This document shows, one piece after another, positions 7,993 through 16,305 of a stretch of DNA of 32,528 nucleotides. Both the position numbers and the translations under genes were made by a program. The notes beneath the pieces were generated by a model. That model worked only from the letters and a program-made list of their open reading frames with translations, had not been told where the DNA came from and did not search any database. Source of the stretch: Pseudomonadota bacterium (GTDB lineage: Bacteria; Desulfobacterota; Desulfovibrionia; Desulfovibrionales; Desulfovibrionaceae); NCBI GenBank assembly GCA_023411815.1, contig JAEYOJ010000063.1, positions 1 through 32,528 on the forward strand. Reading direction: 5' to 3'. Position 1 is the first letter of the stretch. Each line of letters starts with the position of its first letter.

Positions 7993-8784
7993 CTACCGCT
8001 TCTTGCCGGCCTGCTCGCTCTTCAGGCGAGCCTCAAGCAAAAAGGCGTACTTGGCGAACACCGAAAGCCCGCTCGAGCAGCTTATGAGCACGCCGCGCCA
8101 TCCGTCACGCCAGGCCTGCTTGAGCACCAGGGACTTGAATACCCTGAACCAGGGCGAGAGCAGGAGCTTGTACCAGCGAAAGCCCTTGCCCTGCTCCTGA
8201 TACACCTGGGCCCCGACCCTGGCGTAATTGATCGTGACCGACAGGTGGTGGGCCAGGTCGCGATAGGAATCATGCAGGAAATCGCCCTCGCGCATGCGCT
8301 CGCTGGCGCCGTCGACTTCCATGTAGGCGTGCGGGTCGCGGCCTGTCCAGCGGCCCTTGTCGCGGCGTGCAAGCCGGATGCGCCACTCGGGATACCAGGC
8401 ATGCCAGATCCAGTCGCCGAGATACAGGTTGCGCCGGTTGAGCCAGTACCCGTCCGGCCTGCCGGGACCGTCGGCCTCCAGCCGGCTCACGATGGCCTGC
8501 GCCAGTTCGGGCGTCAGCCACTCGTCGGCATCCAGGGCCAGGATCCACTCCTTGGTGCAGTGGTCATGAGCGATGTTCTTCTGGGCCAGGAAGCCCGGCC
8601 AGGGGTTGTGCACGACCTTGGCCCCGTAGCTCTGGGCGATCTCCAGCGTCCTGTCCGTGGAGCCCGAATCGACTATCACGATCTCCGCGGCGATGTCCTT
8701 GACGCTGTCCAGGCAGCGCGGGAGATTGCGTTCCTCGTTGAGTGTGACCACCGCCACTGACAGCGGCAAGGGGGCTTGGCGCAT
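7993..8784 (-). CDS. Glycosyltransferase family 2, WaaE/KdtX-like
   Basis: A 263-residue GT2 with VAVVTLNEERNLPRCL, IVIVDSGSTDRT, the metal-binding LALDADEWLTPEL, and a C-terminal block (HLSVTINYARVGAQVYQEQGKGFRWYKLLLSPWFRVFKSLVLKQAWRDG, read in parts) typical of the WaaE family that adds glucose to the inner core. ATG 8784 is preferred because AAGGAAG stands 6 nt upstream; upstream in-frame starts lack good sites. The C-terminus is amphipathic and probably membrane-associated. Confidence 0.88.
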   Translation of the reverse strand: MRQAPLPLSVAVVTLNEERNLPRCLDSVKDIAAEIVIVDSGSTDRTLEIAQSYGAKVVHNPWPGFLAQKNIAHDHCTKEWILALDADEWLTPELAQAIVSRLEADGPGRPDGYWLNRRNLYLGDWIWHAWYPEWRIRLARRDKGRWTGRDPHAYMEVDGASERMREGDFLHDSYRDLAHHLSVTINYARVGAQVYQEQGKGFRWYKLLLSPWFRVFKSLVLKQAWRDGWRGVLISCSSGLSVFAKYAFLLEARLKSEQAGKKR

Positions 8785-8951
8785 GCGGAACTTCCTTGAA
8801 ACTGGGTACATCCCGGCCGGCCTTTCGCAGGCGAGACTCGGGGCTAAGAACAATTTGCATTTGAACAAAGAGAGGACGCTGCCCTCTTTCAGACTCTCTC
8901 CCGCCGGGGAAATAAGTCCCTAGATCCTTCATTCGCGCTGTAATGCGACAA

Positions 8952-8978
8952 GGCCCCGGCGGACTGTCCGCCGGGGCC
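8952..8978 (-). terminator. Terminator of the six-gene operon
   Basis: Arms 8952-8963 and 8967-8978 form a perfect 12-bp GC-rich stem with a three-base loop, 28 nt beyond the aminotransferase stop. The minus-strand tail is CCTTGTC, a weak U-tract. It may also act on + strand readthrough (GCTTCTTCTC follows). Confidence 0.7.
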
Positions 8979-9006
8979 GCTTCTTCTCATCACTTTTCCA
9001 TGCAGG

Positions 9007-9948
9007 CTAGAACGGTATTCCGTTCTCCACCAAATCCTGCCGCAGGAGCTGGCGCATGCGCTTGCTCACCGGGCCGGGTTTGGCGTTGTGGATAGGCTTG
9101 TCGTTGTAGCGCACCATGCTGATGGCATCGTTGGAAGTGCCCACCACGATGACTTCCTTGGCGTCCATCAGTTCCTCCTCGCGCACCTTGTGGAAACGGA
9201 CTTCCACCTCGCCCTCGATGAGTTCCACGGCGCGCACCATGGTCGTGCCCGCCAGGCAGTTGCTGAACTCCGGCACGACGAGCGTGCCCGCTTGGTTCAC
9301 GATGCAGATGTTCTCCGTGGCGCCTTCGGCCAGGAAGCCGTCGCGGTCGTAGCATACGGGCTGGTCGTAGCCTTTCTCAAGGGCCTCGCGGCGCATGAGC
9401 ACGTTCGGCAGATAGTCCGTGGACTTGATGGTGGCCATGTGGGGCTGCTTGGCCGGGATGCTCGTGCGAAAGCCCGTGACGCCCTGCTCGAACTTTTCCT
9501 CGGGCGTCTGCTTGAACTTGTAGGCCACGATGTGCAGGCTCGGCACCGGGCACTCGGTCGGGTCGATGCCGAATCCGCCCGGGCCGCGCCCGATGAGGAT
9601 GCGCAGATAGCCTTCGTCGTGGTCGGCGGCCCTGGCCACATCGAAGCACATCTCGCGGATATCCTCCCACGGGCAGGGCGGGGCCATGTGGATGGCCGTG
9701 CAGGAACGCTTCATGCGCCGCAGGTGCGGATCGAGCTGATAGAGCTTGCGGCCGATCCACTTCATGGTCTCGAACACGCCGTCGCCCCGATGCACCAGAT
9801 GGTCGTCCAGGGGCAGGAGCATGAGTCGGGGATCGCGGCAGATGAGCCCCACGCGGTGCTCGTAGAAGGCGTGGATCTTCTCGGCGCCGGGACGCCGGGC
9901 GTCCAGCATGCGCTTCAGGTACTCGTCCGTATCGGCGATGCGCAACAC
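9007..9948 (-). CDS. Class IV PLP aminotransferase (BCAT/ADC-lyase/D-Ala aminotransferase family)
   Basis: A 313-residue fold-type IV PLP enzyme. The likely Schiff-base lysine is Lys175 (MATIKSTDYLPNVL), with RGDGVFETMK near 54-63, AEGATENICIV and the CLAGTTM phosphate-binding turn. The start is set at GTG 9948: it is preceded by TAAGGACGGATCGC, whose AAGGA overlaps the asd stop, and the first ATG downstream would remove conserved sequence. Specificity (branched-chain, D-amino acid or aminodeoxychorismate) is not decidable here. It differs clearly from the canonical ilvE at 29679. It is the last gene of the asd operon. Confidence 0.87.
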   Translation of the reverse strand: MLRIADTDEYLKRMLDARRPGAEKIHAFYEHRVGLICRDPRLMLLPLDDHLVHRGDGVFETMKWIGRKLYQLDPHLRRMKRSCTAIHMAPPCPWEDIREMCFDVARAADHDEGYLRILIGRGPGGFGIDPTECPVPSLHIVAYKFKQTPEEKFEQGVTGFRTSIPAKQPHMATIKSTDYLPNVLMRREALEKGYDQPVCYDRDGFLAEGATENICIVNQAGTLVVPEFSNCLAGTTMVRAVELIEGEVEVRFHKVREEELMDAKEVIVVGTSNDAISMVRYNDKPIHNAKPGPVSKRMRQLLRQDLVENGIPF

Positions 9949-9959
9949 GCGATCCGTCC

Positions 9960-10985
9960 TTACTTCTTGACCCGCAACAGGTTGCGCCGCACGAGTTCCT
10001 CGGCGATCTGCACCGCGTTCAGGGCGGCGCCCTTGCGGATGTTGTCGGCCACGATCCACATGTTCAGGCCGTTCTCGATGCTCTCGTCCTTGCGGATGCG
10101 GCCGACGAAAGTATCGTCCTCGCCCGCCGCCACAATGGCCATGGGATATATCTTCTCGCTCGGATTGTCGAACACGCGCACGCCGGGAGCCTGGGACAGG
10201 ATGGCCCGCGCGCTCTGCGGAGTGATGGGCTTCTCGAACTCCACGTTCACGGATTCGCTGTGGCCGTAGAAGACCGGCACGCGCACGGCCGTGGCCGTGA
10301 CCTTGATGGAGTCGTCGCCCATGATCTTCTTCGTTTCGAGAACCATCTTCATCTCTTCCTTGGTGTACTCGTTCTCAAGGAAGACGTCGATCTGCGGCAG
10401 GCAGTTGAAGGCGATCTGGTGCGGGTAGACCTCGGGGTTGGCCTCGTGGCCGCTCATGAGGCGGCGCACCTGGTTCTCCAGCTCGACGATGGCCTTCTGG
10501 CCCGTGCCGGACACGGCCTGGTAGGTGGAGACCACCACGCGCTTGATTTTCGCCGCGTCGTGCAGGGGCTTGAGTGCCACGACCATCTGGATGGTCGAGC
10601 AGTTGGGGTTGGCGATGATGCCCGGATGCCATTCCAGATCGTGCGGGTTGACCTCGGGCACGACCAGGGGAATCTTGGGGTCCATGCGCCAGGCGCTGGA
10701 GTTGTCCACCACCACGCAGCCCTGCTGGGCCGCAAGGGGCGCGAACTTGAGGGACGTGCCGCCGCCGGCCGAGAACAGGGCCAGGTCATAGCCCTTGAAG
10801 GAATCTTCCTTGAGCTCCACGACGGTCAGTTCGCCGCCGCGGAAAGGCACCGTGCTCCCGGCGGACCTGGCCGAGGCGAAGGGAGTCACCTCGCAGGGGA
10901 ACTCCCGCTGCTCCAGCGTCTTGAGCATCTCCCGGCCCACGGCGCCCGTGGCGCCGACCACTGCGACTTTCCACTGCTTGCTCAT
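9960..10985 (-). CDS. asd: Aspartate-semialdehyde dehydrogenase
   Basis: A 341-residue NADP-dependent enzyme converting aspartyl phosphate to aspartate semialdehyde for lysine, threonine, methionine and diaminopimelate synthesis. It has the nucleotide-binding GATGAVG at 11-17, the catalytic Cys129 in NPNCSTIQ, SGTGQKA, and a C-terminal GLNMWIVADNIRKGAALNAVQIAE. AAGGAG stands 6 nt before the ATG. It lies downstream of metF and 11 nt upstream of the aminotransferase gene. Confidence 0.97.
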   Translation of the reverse strand: MSKQWKVAVVGATGAVGREMLKTLEQREFPCEVTPFASARSAGSTVPFRGGELTVVELKEDSFKGYDLALFSAGGGTSLKFAPLAAQQGCVVVDNSSAWRMDPKIPLVVPEVNPHDLEWHPGIIANPNCSTIQMVVALKPLHDAAKIKRVVVSTYQAVSGTGQKAIVELENQVRRLMSGHEANPEVYPHQIAFNCLPQIDVFLENEYTKEEMKMVLETKKIMGDDSIKVTATAVRVPVFYGHSESVNVEFEKPITPQSARAILSQAPGVRVFDNPSEKIYPMAIVAAGEDDTFVGRIRKDESIENGLNMWIVADNIRKGAALNAVQIAEELVRRNLLRVKK

Positions 10986-11012
10986 TTGCAGCTCCTTGGC
11001 AAATATGCGTTT

Positions 11013-11033
11013 CCGGCCGCTGCATGCGGCCGG
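11013..11033. other. GC-rich hairpin between metF and asd
   Basis: CCGGCCGC (11013-11020) and GCGGCCGG (11026-11033) form an 8-bp stem around TGCAT, inside the 73-bp spacer. With no U-tract, mRNA processing or partial attenuation is more likely than full termination. Confidence 0.4.
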
Positions 11034-11058
11034 TCCATGACATGCTATTGGGTGCGGC

Positions 11059-11931
11059 CTACGATTTGAGGCCTGCGACGATCTCCAGGCAGGCCGCGGC
11101 CTTGTTCAGCGTGTACAGGTGCACTCCCGGCGCGCCCAGCTCGTAGAGCTTCCTGGACAGCGAGGTGGCGAATTCGATGCCGATGCGTCGCACGGCCTCA
11201 CTGCCCCCCTGCTCATGGGCCTTCTCCAGGTCCAGGTAGAAGTTGCCGGGAATGTTCGCCCCGCACAGGTTGAGGATGTGCCGGATGGACTGCAGGCTCA
11301 TGATGGGCAGCACGCCGGGGATGACCGGCACCGTCACGCCCATGTTGCGCAGCCGGGTCGTGAAGTCCTCGTACAGGCGGTGGTCGAAAAAGAGCTGCGT
11401 GAGGATGAAGTCAGCCCCGCGGTCGACCTTGTACTTGGTCCACTTGAGGTCTTCCTCGATGCTCCGCGACTGCGGATGCGGCGAGGGATAGCCGGCCACG
11501 CCGATGCAGAACTCGGGGAAGTGCCTGCGCACGAAGGCGACCAGGTCGGAGGCGTGCTGGAACTCCTCGTTGTCGGGCACGAACTCGCAGGAACCCTTGG
11601 GCGGGTCGCCGCGCAGGGCCAGGATGTTCTCGATGCCGGCCTTGCGCAGTTCGGCGAGGAATTCCGAAATCTTTTCGCGGCTAGCGCCCACGCAGGTCAG
11701 GTGCACCAACGGCTCGATGCCCACTTCGTTCTTGAGTCGCGTGGCGATCTCAAGGGTATTGGCCTGACCCGAGCCCCCGGCCCCGTAAGTCACGGAAGCG
11801 TACAGCGGCTTGGCGGCCTTGAGCCGCTCGGCCTCTTCGAAGAAAAGCGGCCAGGCGTTCCGGTCCTTGGGCGGGAAGAATTCCAGGGAGACGAAGGGCC
11901 TCCGCTTCCACATGAGATCGCTGATTCGCAC
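11059..11931 (-). CDS. metF: 5,10-methylenetetrahydrofolate reductase
   Basis: A 290-residue TIM-barrel flavoprotein of the MetF family, which makes 5-methyl-THF. It has FVSLEFFPPK (Glu17, equivalent to the catalytic Glu of E. coli MetF), YASVTYGAGGSG, HLTCVGA, ENILALRGDPP and ADFILTQLFFD. The start is GTG 11931, preceded by AAGGGGAG with 6-nt spacing; longer in-frame starts would run into the Nudix gene. In anaerobes this enzyme can also serve the C1 (Wood-Ljungdahl) branch. No MetV-like partner is present here. Confidence 0.95.
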   Translation of the reverse strand: MRISDLMWKRRPFVSLEFFPPKDRNAWPLFFEEAERLKAAKPLYASVTYGAGGSGQANTLEIATRLKNEVGIEPLVHLTCVGASREKISEFLAELRKAGIENILALRGDPPKGSCEFVPDNEEFQHASDLVAFVRRHFPEFCIGVAGYPSPHPQSRSIEEDLKWTKYKVDRGADFILTQLFFDHRLYEDFTTRLRNMGVTVPVIPGVLPIMSLQSIRHILNLCGANIPGNFYLDLEKAHEQGGSEAVRRIGIEFATSLSRKLYELGAPGVHLYTLNKAAACLEIVAGLKS

Positions 11932-11966
11932 GATAGACTCCCCTTCGTAGGTGGGAAGGTTAGGTG

Positions 11967-12362
11967 TCACAAGCGGGCAAGTTGCGCAAGCACTTCCTCG
12001 TCCGCGGGCAGGAACGGCACGCCCGGCGGCTCGTGCGGGAACAGCCATTTGAGCCGCTGCCCTTCGAGCCCGCTCGGCTCGCCCAGAAAGGCGCGCACGT
12101 GGTAAAAGCGCAGCCTGACCGTGGCATGCTCGTAGACATGAATTTTTTCCCGCCAGTAGTCGAACATCGTGGGCGTGATGCCCAGCTCCTCATGCAATTC
12201 CCGCACGAGGGCCTGGTCATCAGTCTCCCCTTCGTCCACCTTGCCGCCCGGAAACTCCCACCAGCCGGCCATGGACTTGCCCTGGGGGCGATCCACGGCC
12301 AGGAAGCGTCCGTCACGCCAGATGATCGCGGCCACGACGTCGATCGGCTTAGCGGCGTTCAT
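11967..12362 (-). CDS. mutT: MutT-type Nudix hydrolase
   Basis: A 131-residue Nudix hydrolase. The box runs from Gly39 to Gly61 (GGKVDEGE ... RELHEELG), matching GX5EX7REUXEEXGU exactly. The N-terminal IDVVAAIIWRDGRFLAVDRP and MAGWWEFPGG are typical of (8-oxo-)dGTP diphosphatases, so housecleaning of oxidised nucleotides is likely. ATG 12362 is taken as start; an in-frame TTG at 12371 overlaps the upstream TGA and cannot be excluded. It is probably coupled to the upstream gene. Confidence 0.87.
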   Translation of the reverse strand: MNAAKPIDVVAAIIWRDGRFLAVDRPQGKSMAGWWEFPGGKVDEGETDDQALVRELHEELGITPTMFDYWREKIHVYEHATVRLRFYHVRAFLGEPSGLEGQRLKWLFPHEPPGVPFLPADEEVLAQLARL

Positions 12363-12367
12363 GCCTT

Positions 12368-12679
12368 TCAACCCAGCAGATCGTCAATACCGGTCTTGCG
12401 GGACTTCACCGCGCCTGGTTCGATGGAGAAACGCAGGATGAAGTCTTCATTGTGGTCGATGAGGTCGATCTGGCCGAACCCGTTCGGAGCCAGCTCGCGG
12501 GCGATGGCCTCGGCCGCCCGCGAAACCAGGGCTGGATCCACGGACCAGGACTCGTGCTCGATGTTCAGCGAGCCCTTGGAAAACTCGACCACGTCGAAAG
12601 GCAGTTCGCGGCGGATGCGCGAAAAGCCCTCCTCCGGCAACCGCTCGGCATTGCCCCAAACCTTGCAGCCCTTGCGCAT
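12368..12679 (-). CDS. Conserved small protein of unknown function
   Basis: A 103-residue soluble protein, not recognised. It is rich in charged residues, with an acidic middle (NIEHESWSVDPALVSRAAEAIARELAPNG) and an LIDHNEDFILRFSI strand near the C-terminus. There is no signal peptide or membrane segment. It begins 3 nt after the ABC-F stop and its TGA overlaps the possible TTG start of the Nudix gene, so it is embedded in the operon and very likely translated. Confidence 0.75.
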   Translation of the reverse strand: MRKGCKVWGNAERLPEEGFSRIRRELPFDVVEFSKGSLNIEHESWSVDPALVSRAAEAIARELAPNGFGQIDLIDHNEDFILRFSIEPGAVKSRKTGIDDLLG

Positions 12680-12682
12680 GTC

Positions 12683-14659
12683 CTAGTCCTCCATGGCCAG
12701 CAGTTCGTCACGCCGCCGTTCGAGTTCGGTAATGGACTCCTCCAGGCTGGAAAATTCCACGAACAGCTCCTCCTCACGCTCCTTGGCCTGCTTGTACTCG
12801 GTGGTGAGCCGCACGAACTCCTCGGTCCTGGCGTAGGTGGACGGGTCGGCCAGCAGCGCCTCCAGCTCGGTCTGGCGGGCCATGACGGCCTCCAGCTCGC
12901 GCTCAACGCGGGCGTACGCCTCCTTCTTGGGCGCCAGCTCCTTGGAGACCGCGTTGCGGATCTCGGCCCTGCGGCGACGCTCATCCTTGTCCGGGCGGCG
13001 CCTGCCCGGCTCAACGATGACCCCGGCCGGTCCGGACTGGGCCGCCTTGGCCGCCTCGGCCCTGCGCCAGGCATCGTATTGGGCGAAGCCCTCCTCGAAG
13101 ACCTTCAGCCCCTCGGGTCCCACGGACCAGACCTCGTCCACGGCCTCGGTGAGCAGAAAGCGGTCGTGCGCCACCAGAAGCAGCGTGCCCTCATAGGCGT
13201 TGAGCGCCTCGATGAGCCCTTCGCGGGACTCCATGTCCAGGTGGTTGGTCGGTTCGTCCATGACGATGAAATTGGCCCTGTTCATGAACAGGCTGGCCAG
13301 GGCCAGACGGCTCTTCTCGCCGCCGGAGAGCTTGGACACGGGCCGGTCGAAGTAGTCCTCGCCGAGCAGGAACAGGCCGAGCACGCCGCACAGCTCCTCC
13401 TCGGTGGTGCGCGGATCCAGCAGACGGCGCAGCTCGGCGCGCACGGTGTTGGAACCCACGAGCACCTCGGCCTGGTGCTGGCTGAAGTAGGCCATCTTGG
13501 TGGACGGCCCCAGTATGACCTGGCCCTTGTTCGGGTGCAGTTCGCCGGACATGAGCTTGAGCAGCGTGGACTTGCCCGCGCCGTTGGGGCCTGCCAGGGC
13601 GATGCTCTGGCCCCGGAAGATGTCGAAGGTCAGCGCCGGCCACAGGGGCGGCTTGCCCGGAAAGGCGAACTCCAGGTCCTTGACGTGGGCCACGACCTTG
13701 TCGCCGCGCTCGGGCTTGGGCAGCGAGAAGCTGAGCGTCTTGCGCCGCTTCTCCAGGGTGATGTCGTCCAGTTCGCCGCGCAGCCGCTCGGCCTGCTTGA
13801 GCTTGCTCTGGGCCTGACTGGCCTTGCGCGCCTTGGCCCGGAAGCGCCGCACGTAGTCCAGGTGGCGGTCGATGCGCGCGTTGATCTTGGCGATCTGGCG
13901 CTCTTTGTGCTTCTCGTTCTCGGCGTGCCACTCAAGGAAGGAGGTGAAGTTGCCCCGCTTGACCACGGGCTTGCCGCCGCCCAGGAAGAGCACGTGGCTG
14001 GCCACGTTGTCCAGGAAGGTCCGTTCGTGGACCACGAAGATGAGCGCGCCCTGGAAGGCCAGCAGGAACTGCTCCAGCCACTCCACGGCCTCCAGGTCCA
14101 GGTGGTTGGTAGGCTCGTCCAGGATGAGCAGATCGGCTCCGGCCAGCAGCACGCGGGCCAGCTTGGCCCGCTCGCGCCAGCCGCCCGAGAGCCGGCGCAT
14201 GGGCTGCTCGAACTGCTCCTTGGCGAAACCCAGGCCCAGCAGGATGGCCCCGGCCTTGTGCTCCGGATTGTATCCGAACGTCTGCTCCAGATGGGCCTGG
14301 CGCGCGGCCAGCTTCTCCAGCTTGGTCTTGTCCCCGGCCTGGGCCGCCTGCTCCCACTCGTGCCAGAAGTCGGCCCACGAAGGCAGCGCGTCCAGGACCC
14401 AGGACAGCAGGCCGCTCTCCAGGTCAAGATCGGCCAGTTCCTGGGCCGCGTAGCCCACGCGAGCGCCCGGGGCGATCTTGATCTTGCCCGAATCGGGCTC
14501 CACCTGGCCCATGACCGCGCGCAGCAGGGTGGACTTGCCGCTGCCGTTGGGTCCGACCACGGCCACGCGCTCGCCGCGGTCCACCTCCAGGCAGATGCCG
14601 CTGAAAAGGTCATGGCCCGCGTAGGACTTGGATAAATCGATGATCGTTAGAATAGACAT
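12683..14659 (-). CDS. ABC-F ATPase (Uup/YheS-like)
   Basis: A 658-residue soluble protein with two ABC cassettes and no membrane domain. Walker A motifs are GPNGSGKS (36-43) and GPNGAGKS (about 356-363). Signatures are LSGGWRERAKLA and LSGGEKSRLALA; Walker B plus LILDEPTNHLD and IVMDEPTNHLD. A charged linker (about 290-330) lies between the cassettes and a C-terminal coiled coil (about 560-655) follows, the arrangement of Uup-like proteins. ABC-F proteins act on ribosomes or branched DNA. ATG 14659 is chosen because it begins directly at MSILTIIDLSKSY. It is the first gene of the six-gene operon and is divergent from the CAP gene. Confidence 0.94.
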   Translation of the reverse strand: MSILTIIDLSKSYAGHDLFSGICLEVDRGERVAVVGPNGSGKSTLLRAVMGQVEPDSGKIKIAPGARVGYAAQELADLDLESGLLSWVLDALPSWADFWHEWEQAAQAGDKTKLEKLAARQAHLEQTFGYNPEHKAGAILLGLGFAKEQFEQPMRRLSGGWRERAKLARVLLAGADLLILDEPTNHLDLEAVEWLEQFLLAFQGALIFVVHERTFLDNVASHVLFLGGGKPVVKRGNFTSFLEWHAENEKHKERQIAKINARIDRHLDYVRRFRAKARKASQAQSKLKQAERLRGELDDITLEKRRKTLSFSLPKPERGDKVVAHVKDLEFAFPGKPPLWPALTFDIFRGQSIALAGPNGAGKSTLLKLMSGELHPNKGQVILGPSTKMAYFSQHQAEVLVGSNTVRAELRRLLDPRTTEEELCGVLGLFLLGEDYFDRPVSKLSGGEKSRLALASLFMNRANFIVMDEPTNHLDMESREGLIEALNAYEGTLLLVAHDRFLLTEAVDEVWSVGPEGLKVFEEGFAQYDAWRRAEAAKAAQSGPAGVIVEPGRRRPDKDERRRRAEIRNAVSKELAPKKEAYARVERELEAVMARQTELEALLADPSTYARTEEFVRLTTEYKQAKEREEELFVEFSSLEESITELERRRDELLAMED

Positions 14660-14817
14660 GGATCGCTTCGCCGTATGTTGAACGCGAGACGCGTTTCTGT
14701 CATGGTGTTGAAATGGGCGAGAACCAGCCGGGCCAAGTCGGATTCTGTACCCCGAATCCGCCGGGCCTTCAAGGTCTCGCGACAAGGCCGCCGCACGCGA
14801 AACAGGAGGAACAGCCG

Positions 14818-15474
14818 ATGCCAGGGATGCCAGTATGGACGAGCCGCGCGGGACGCATGTCAGCCTGCTCCGAAACCGTTCGCGCCCGCCTGCTGTGCCT
14901 GACCCTGCTCGCAGTCCTCGCCCTAGCGGCCTGTCCGGCAATCCCGGCCGCAACGGCGACGTCGTCCGGATCCCAGGCTCCCGTGGACCTCAAGGCCGTG
15001 GCCGAGAGCGTGCACAAGCGCATCAACCGTATCAGGGCCGAGCACGGCCTGAAGCCCCTGCAATCAAATCGCGAGCTGGCCGCCATAGCCCTGGGCCACA
15101 GCCGGGACATGGCCGAACGCAACTACTTCAGCCACAACAGCCCCGAAGGACAAACGCCCGGGGAACGGGCCGACAAGCACGGCTATACCTGCCGCGTGCC
15201 CGTGGGCGGCAACAGGTACCAGGGCATCGGCGAGAACATCTTCCAGGTCACGGCCTACAAGAACATAAGGCGCACCATGCGCGGCGGGCAGCAGGTCTCC
15301 GAGGAGTACACCTGGTTCACGCCCGAGGAGATGGCCGAGAAGATCGTCACCGGCTGGATGAACTCCCCTCCCCACAGGGCCATCATCCTCAACGGCCATT
15401 TCTCCAGGGCCGGCCTGGGGCTGGCCTATTCGCCGGGCAGCAGGACCGTCTACATAACGCACAATTTCTGCTGA
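14818..15474 (+). CDS. CAP/SCP-domain lipoprotein
   Basis: A 218-residue protein. A hydrophobic N-terminal segment ends in an L-A-A-C lipobox with Cys39. Residues about 60-218 form a CAP (CRISP/antigen 5/PR-1) domain: RIRAEHGLKPLQSN, LGHSRDMAERNYFSHNSPEGQTP, IGENIF and GWMNSPPHRAIILN, with the family's His/Glu surface residues. It is probably envelope-anchored; bacterial CAP proteins have no single known activity. ATG 14818 has AGGAGGAA 6 nt upstream; an internal ATG at 14857 would give a shorter signal peptide. Confidence 0.9.
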   Translation: MPGMPVWTSRAGRMSACSETVRARLLCLTLLAVLALAACPAIPAATATSSGSQAPVDLKAVAESVHKRINRIRAEHGLKPLQSNRELAAIALGHSRDMAERNYFSHNSPEGQTPGERADKHGYTCRVPVGGNRYQGIGENIFQVTAYKNIRRTMRGGQQVSEEYTWFTPEEMAEKIVTGWMNSPPHRAIILNGHFSRAGLGLAYSPGSRTVYITHNFC

Positions 15475-15539
15475 GCAAGGGCCGACGCCCCGGCCCGGCA
15501 GCCGAAGGGAGCGCCGCAGCAAGCCCCACGTCCGGCAAG

Positions 15540-15584
15540 TCTGACAGATCTGGCAGATCTGGCAGGTCTGGCGGGTCTGGCGGG
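15540..15584. repeat. Tandem 9-bp repeat, five copies
   Basis: Five consecutive 9-mers beginning at 15540 follow the pattern TCTGRCRGR: TCTGACAGA, TCTGGCAGA, TCTGGCAGG, then TCTGGCGGG twice. They start 66 nt after the CAP gene stop and lie outside any convincing gene. Copy-number variation between strains is expected. Confidence 0.85.
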
Positions 15585-15697
15585 GATTCACTTGGCCAGC
15601 GGGACTAAACTTTTTACGCCTTGCTGCCGATCTCTAATGTAACAAGATCAAGACAAGCCAGCATATTCGTCCCTATAACCAATGCAGCGAGGCGTCC

Positions 15698-16153
15698 ATG
15701 CTCGTCGACGAGGCCATGACCAATAAGGTGCTCACTGTCGCACCGGAAACAAAGCTGGAGGCGCTGCTCACCACCTACCGCCACGACGAGATTTCGCGTC
15801 TGGTCTATGTGGTGGACAAGAAGGAAGGATTGCTCGGGATCATATCGAGCTTCGACGTGCTCACCAAGCTCGTCGACGGGACCGGGCTCAACAAGCTTCT
15901 AGGCCGCCGCACGGTGTTCGACATCAAGGACGGCATCGACAAGCACAAGAATCTCACCGCCGCGGACCTGATGCTCACACGCTACCTGAGCGTCGCCCCC
16001 TACGACAACGTCACCCGGGCCATGGAGCTCATCTCCCAGAAGCGCATCCTGGCCCTGCCCGTGGTCAGCGACAACAAGCTGCGCGGAGAAATCAGCCGCT
16101 ACAGCATCCTGAGGGCCATCGCCCGCGCCGGCATGAGACAGCCTCTGGCCTGA
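15698..16153 (+). CDS. Tandem CBS-domain protein
   Basis: A 151-residue protein made of one CBS pair. CBS1 is VDEAMTNKVLTVAPETKLEALLTTYRHDEISRLVYVVD...GLLGIISSFDVL; CBS2 is AADLMLTRYLSVAPYDNVTRAMELISQKRILALPVVSDNKLRGEISRYSILRAI (both read in parts). Such Bateman modules bind adenine nucleotides or S-adenosyl compounds and sense energy state. There is no catalytic domain. A weak candidate promoter (TTTACG, 16 bp, TAATGT near 15613-15640) lies upstream. Confidence 0.9.
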   Translation: MLVDEAMTNKVLTVAPETKLEALLTTYRHDEISRLVYVVDKKEGLLGIISSFDVLTKLVDGTGLNKLLGRRTVFDIKDGIDKHKNLTAADLMLTRYLSVAPYDNVTRAMELISQKRILALPVVSDNKLRGEISRYSILRAIARAGMRQPLA

Positions 16154-16235
16154 CGCGCATGGCCGAAACGGCCCGCATCCCTGAGCATCAGCTCTTGAAA
16201 ATGCTCTTCAAGCCCTGGGTCGGCATGGTTTGCCA

Positions 16236-16282
16236 CCAGCTCCGGCGTAGGCGCAATTCACTTGCGCCTACGCCGGAGCTGG
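16236..16282. terminator. 21-bp perfect inverted repeat between convergent genes
   Basis: Arms 16236-16256 and 16262-16282 are perfectly complementary around a 5-base loop (TTCAC). It lies between the CBS gene (+) and nadD (-). Its position suggests bidirectional termination, but neither side has a T-run, which is unusual for an intrinsic terminator. Confidence 0.6.
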
Positions 16283-16283
16283 C

Positions 16284-16305
16284 GTCTCAAAAGTAATCCG
16301 CTCTA
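16284..16305 (-). repeat. Copy A of a 22-bp dispersed element
   Basis: Read on the minus strand it begins TAGAGCGGATT and includes the nadD stop codon. It matches the element at 31963-31984 in 20 of 22 positions. In both places the element starts at the TAG stop of a minus-strand gene. Confidence 0.6.

Noticed and set aside
12452..14635. A very long open frame on + (about 727 codons) antisense to the ABC-F gene
   Set aside because: It lies opposite a textbook ABC-F protein; its product is low-complexity and rich in H, L, G, Q, typical of antisense reading in high-GC DNA.
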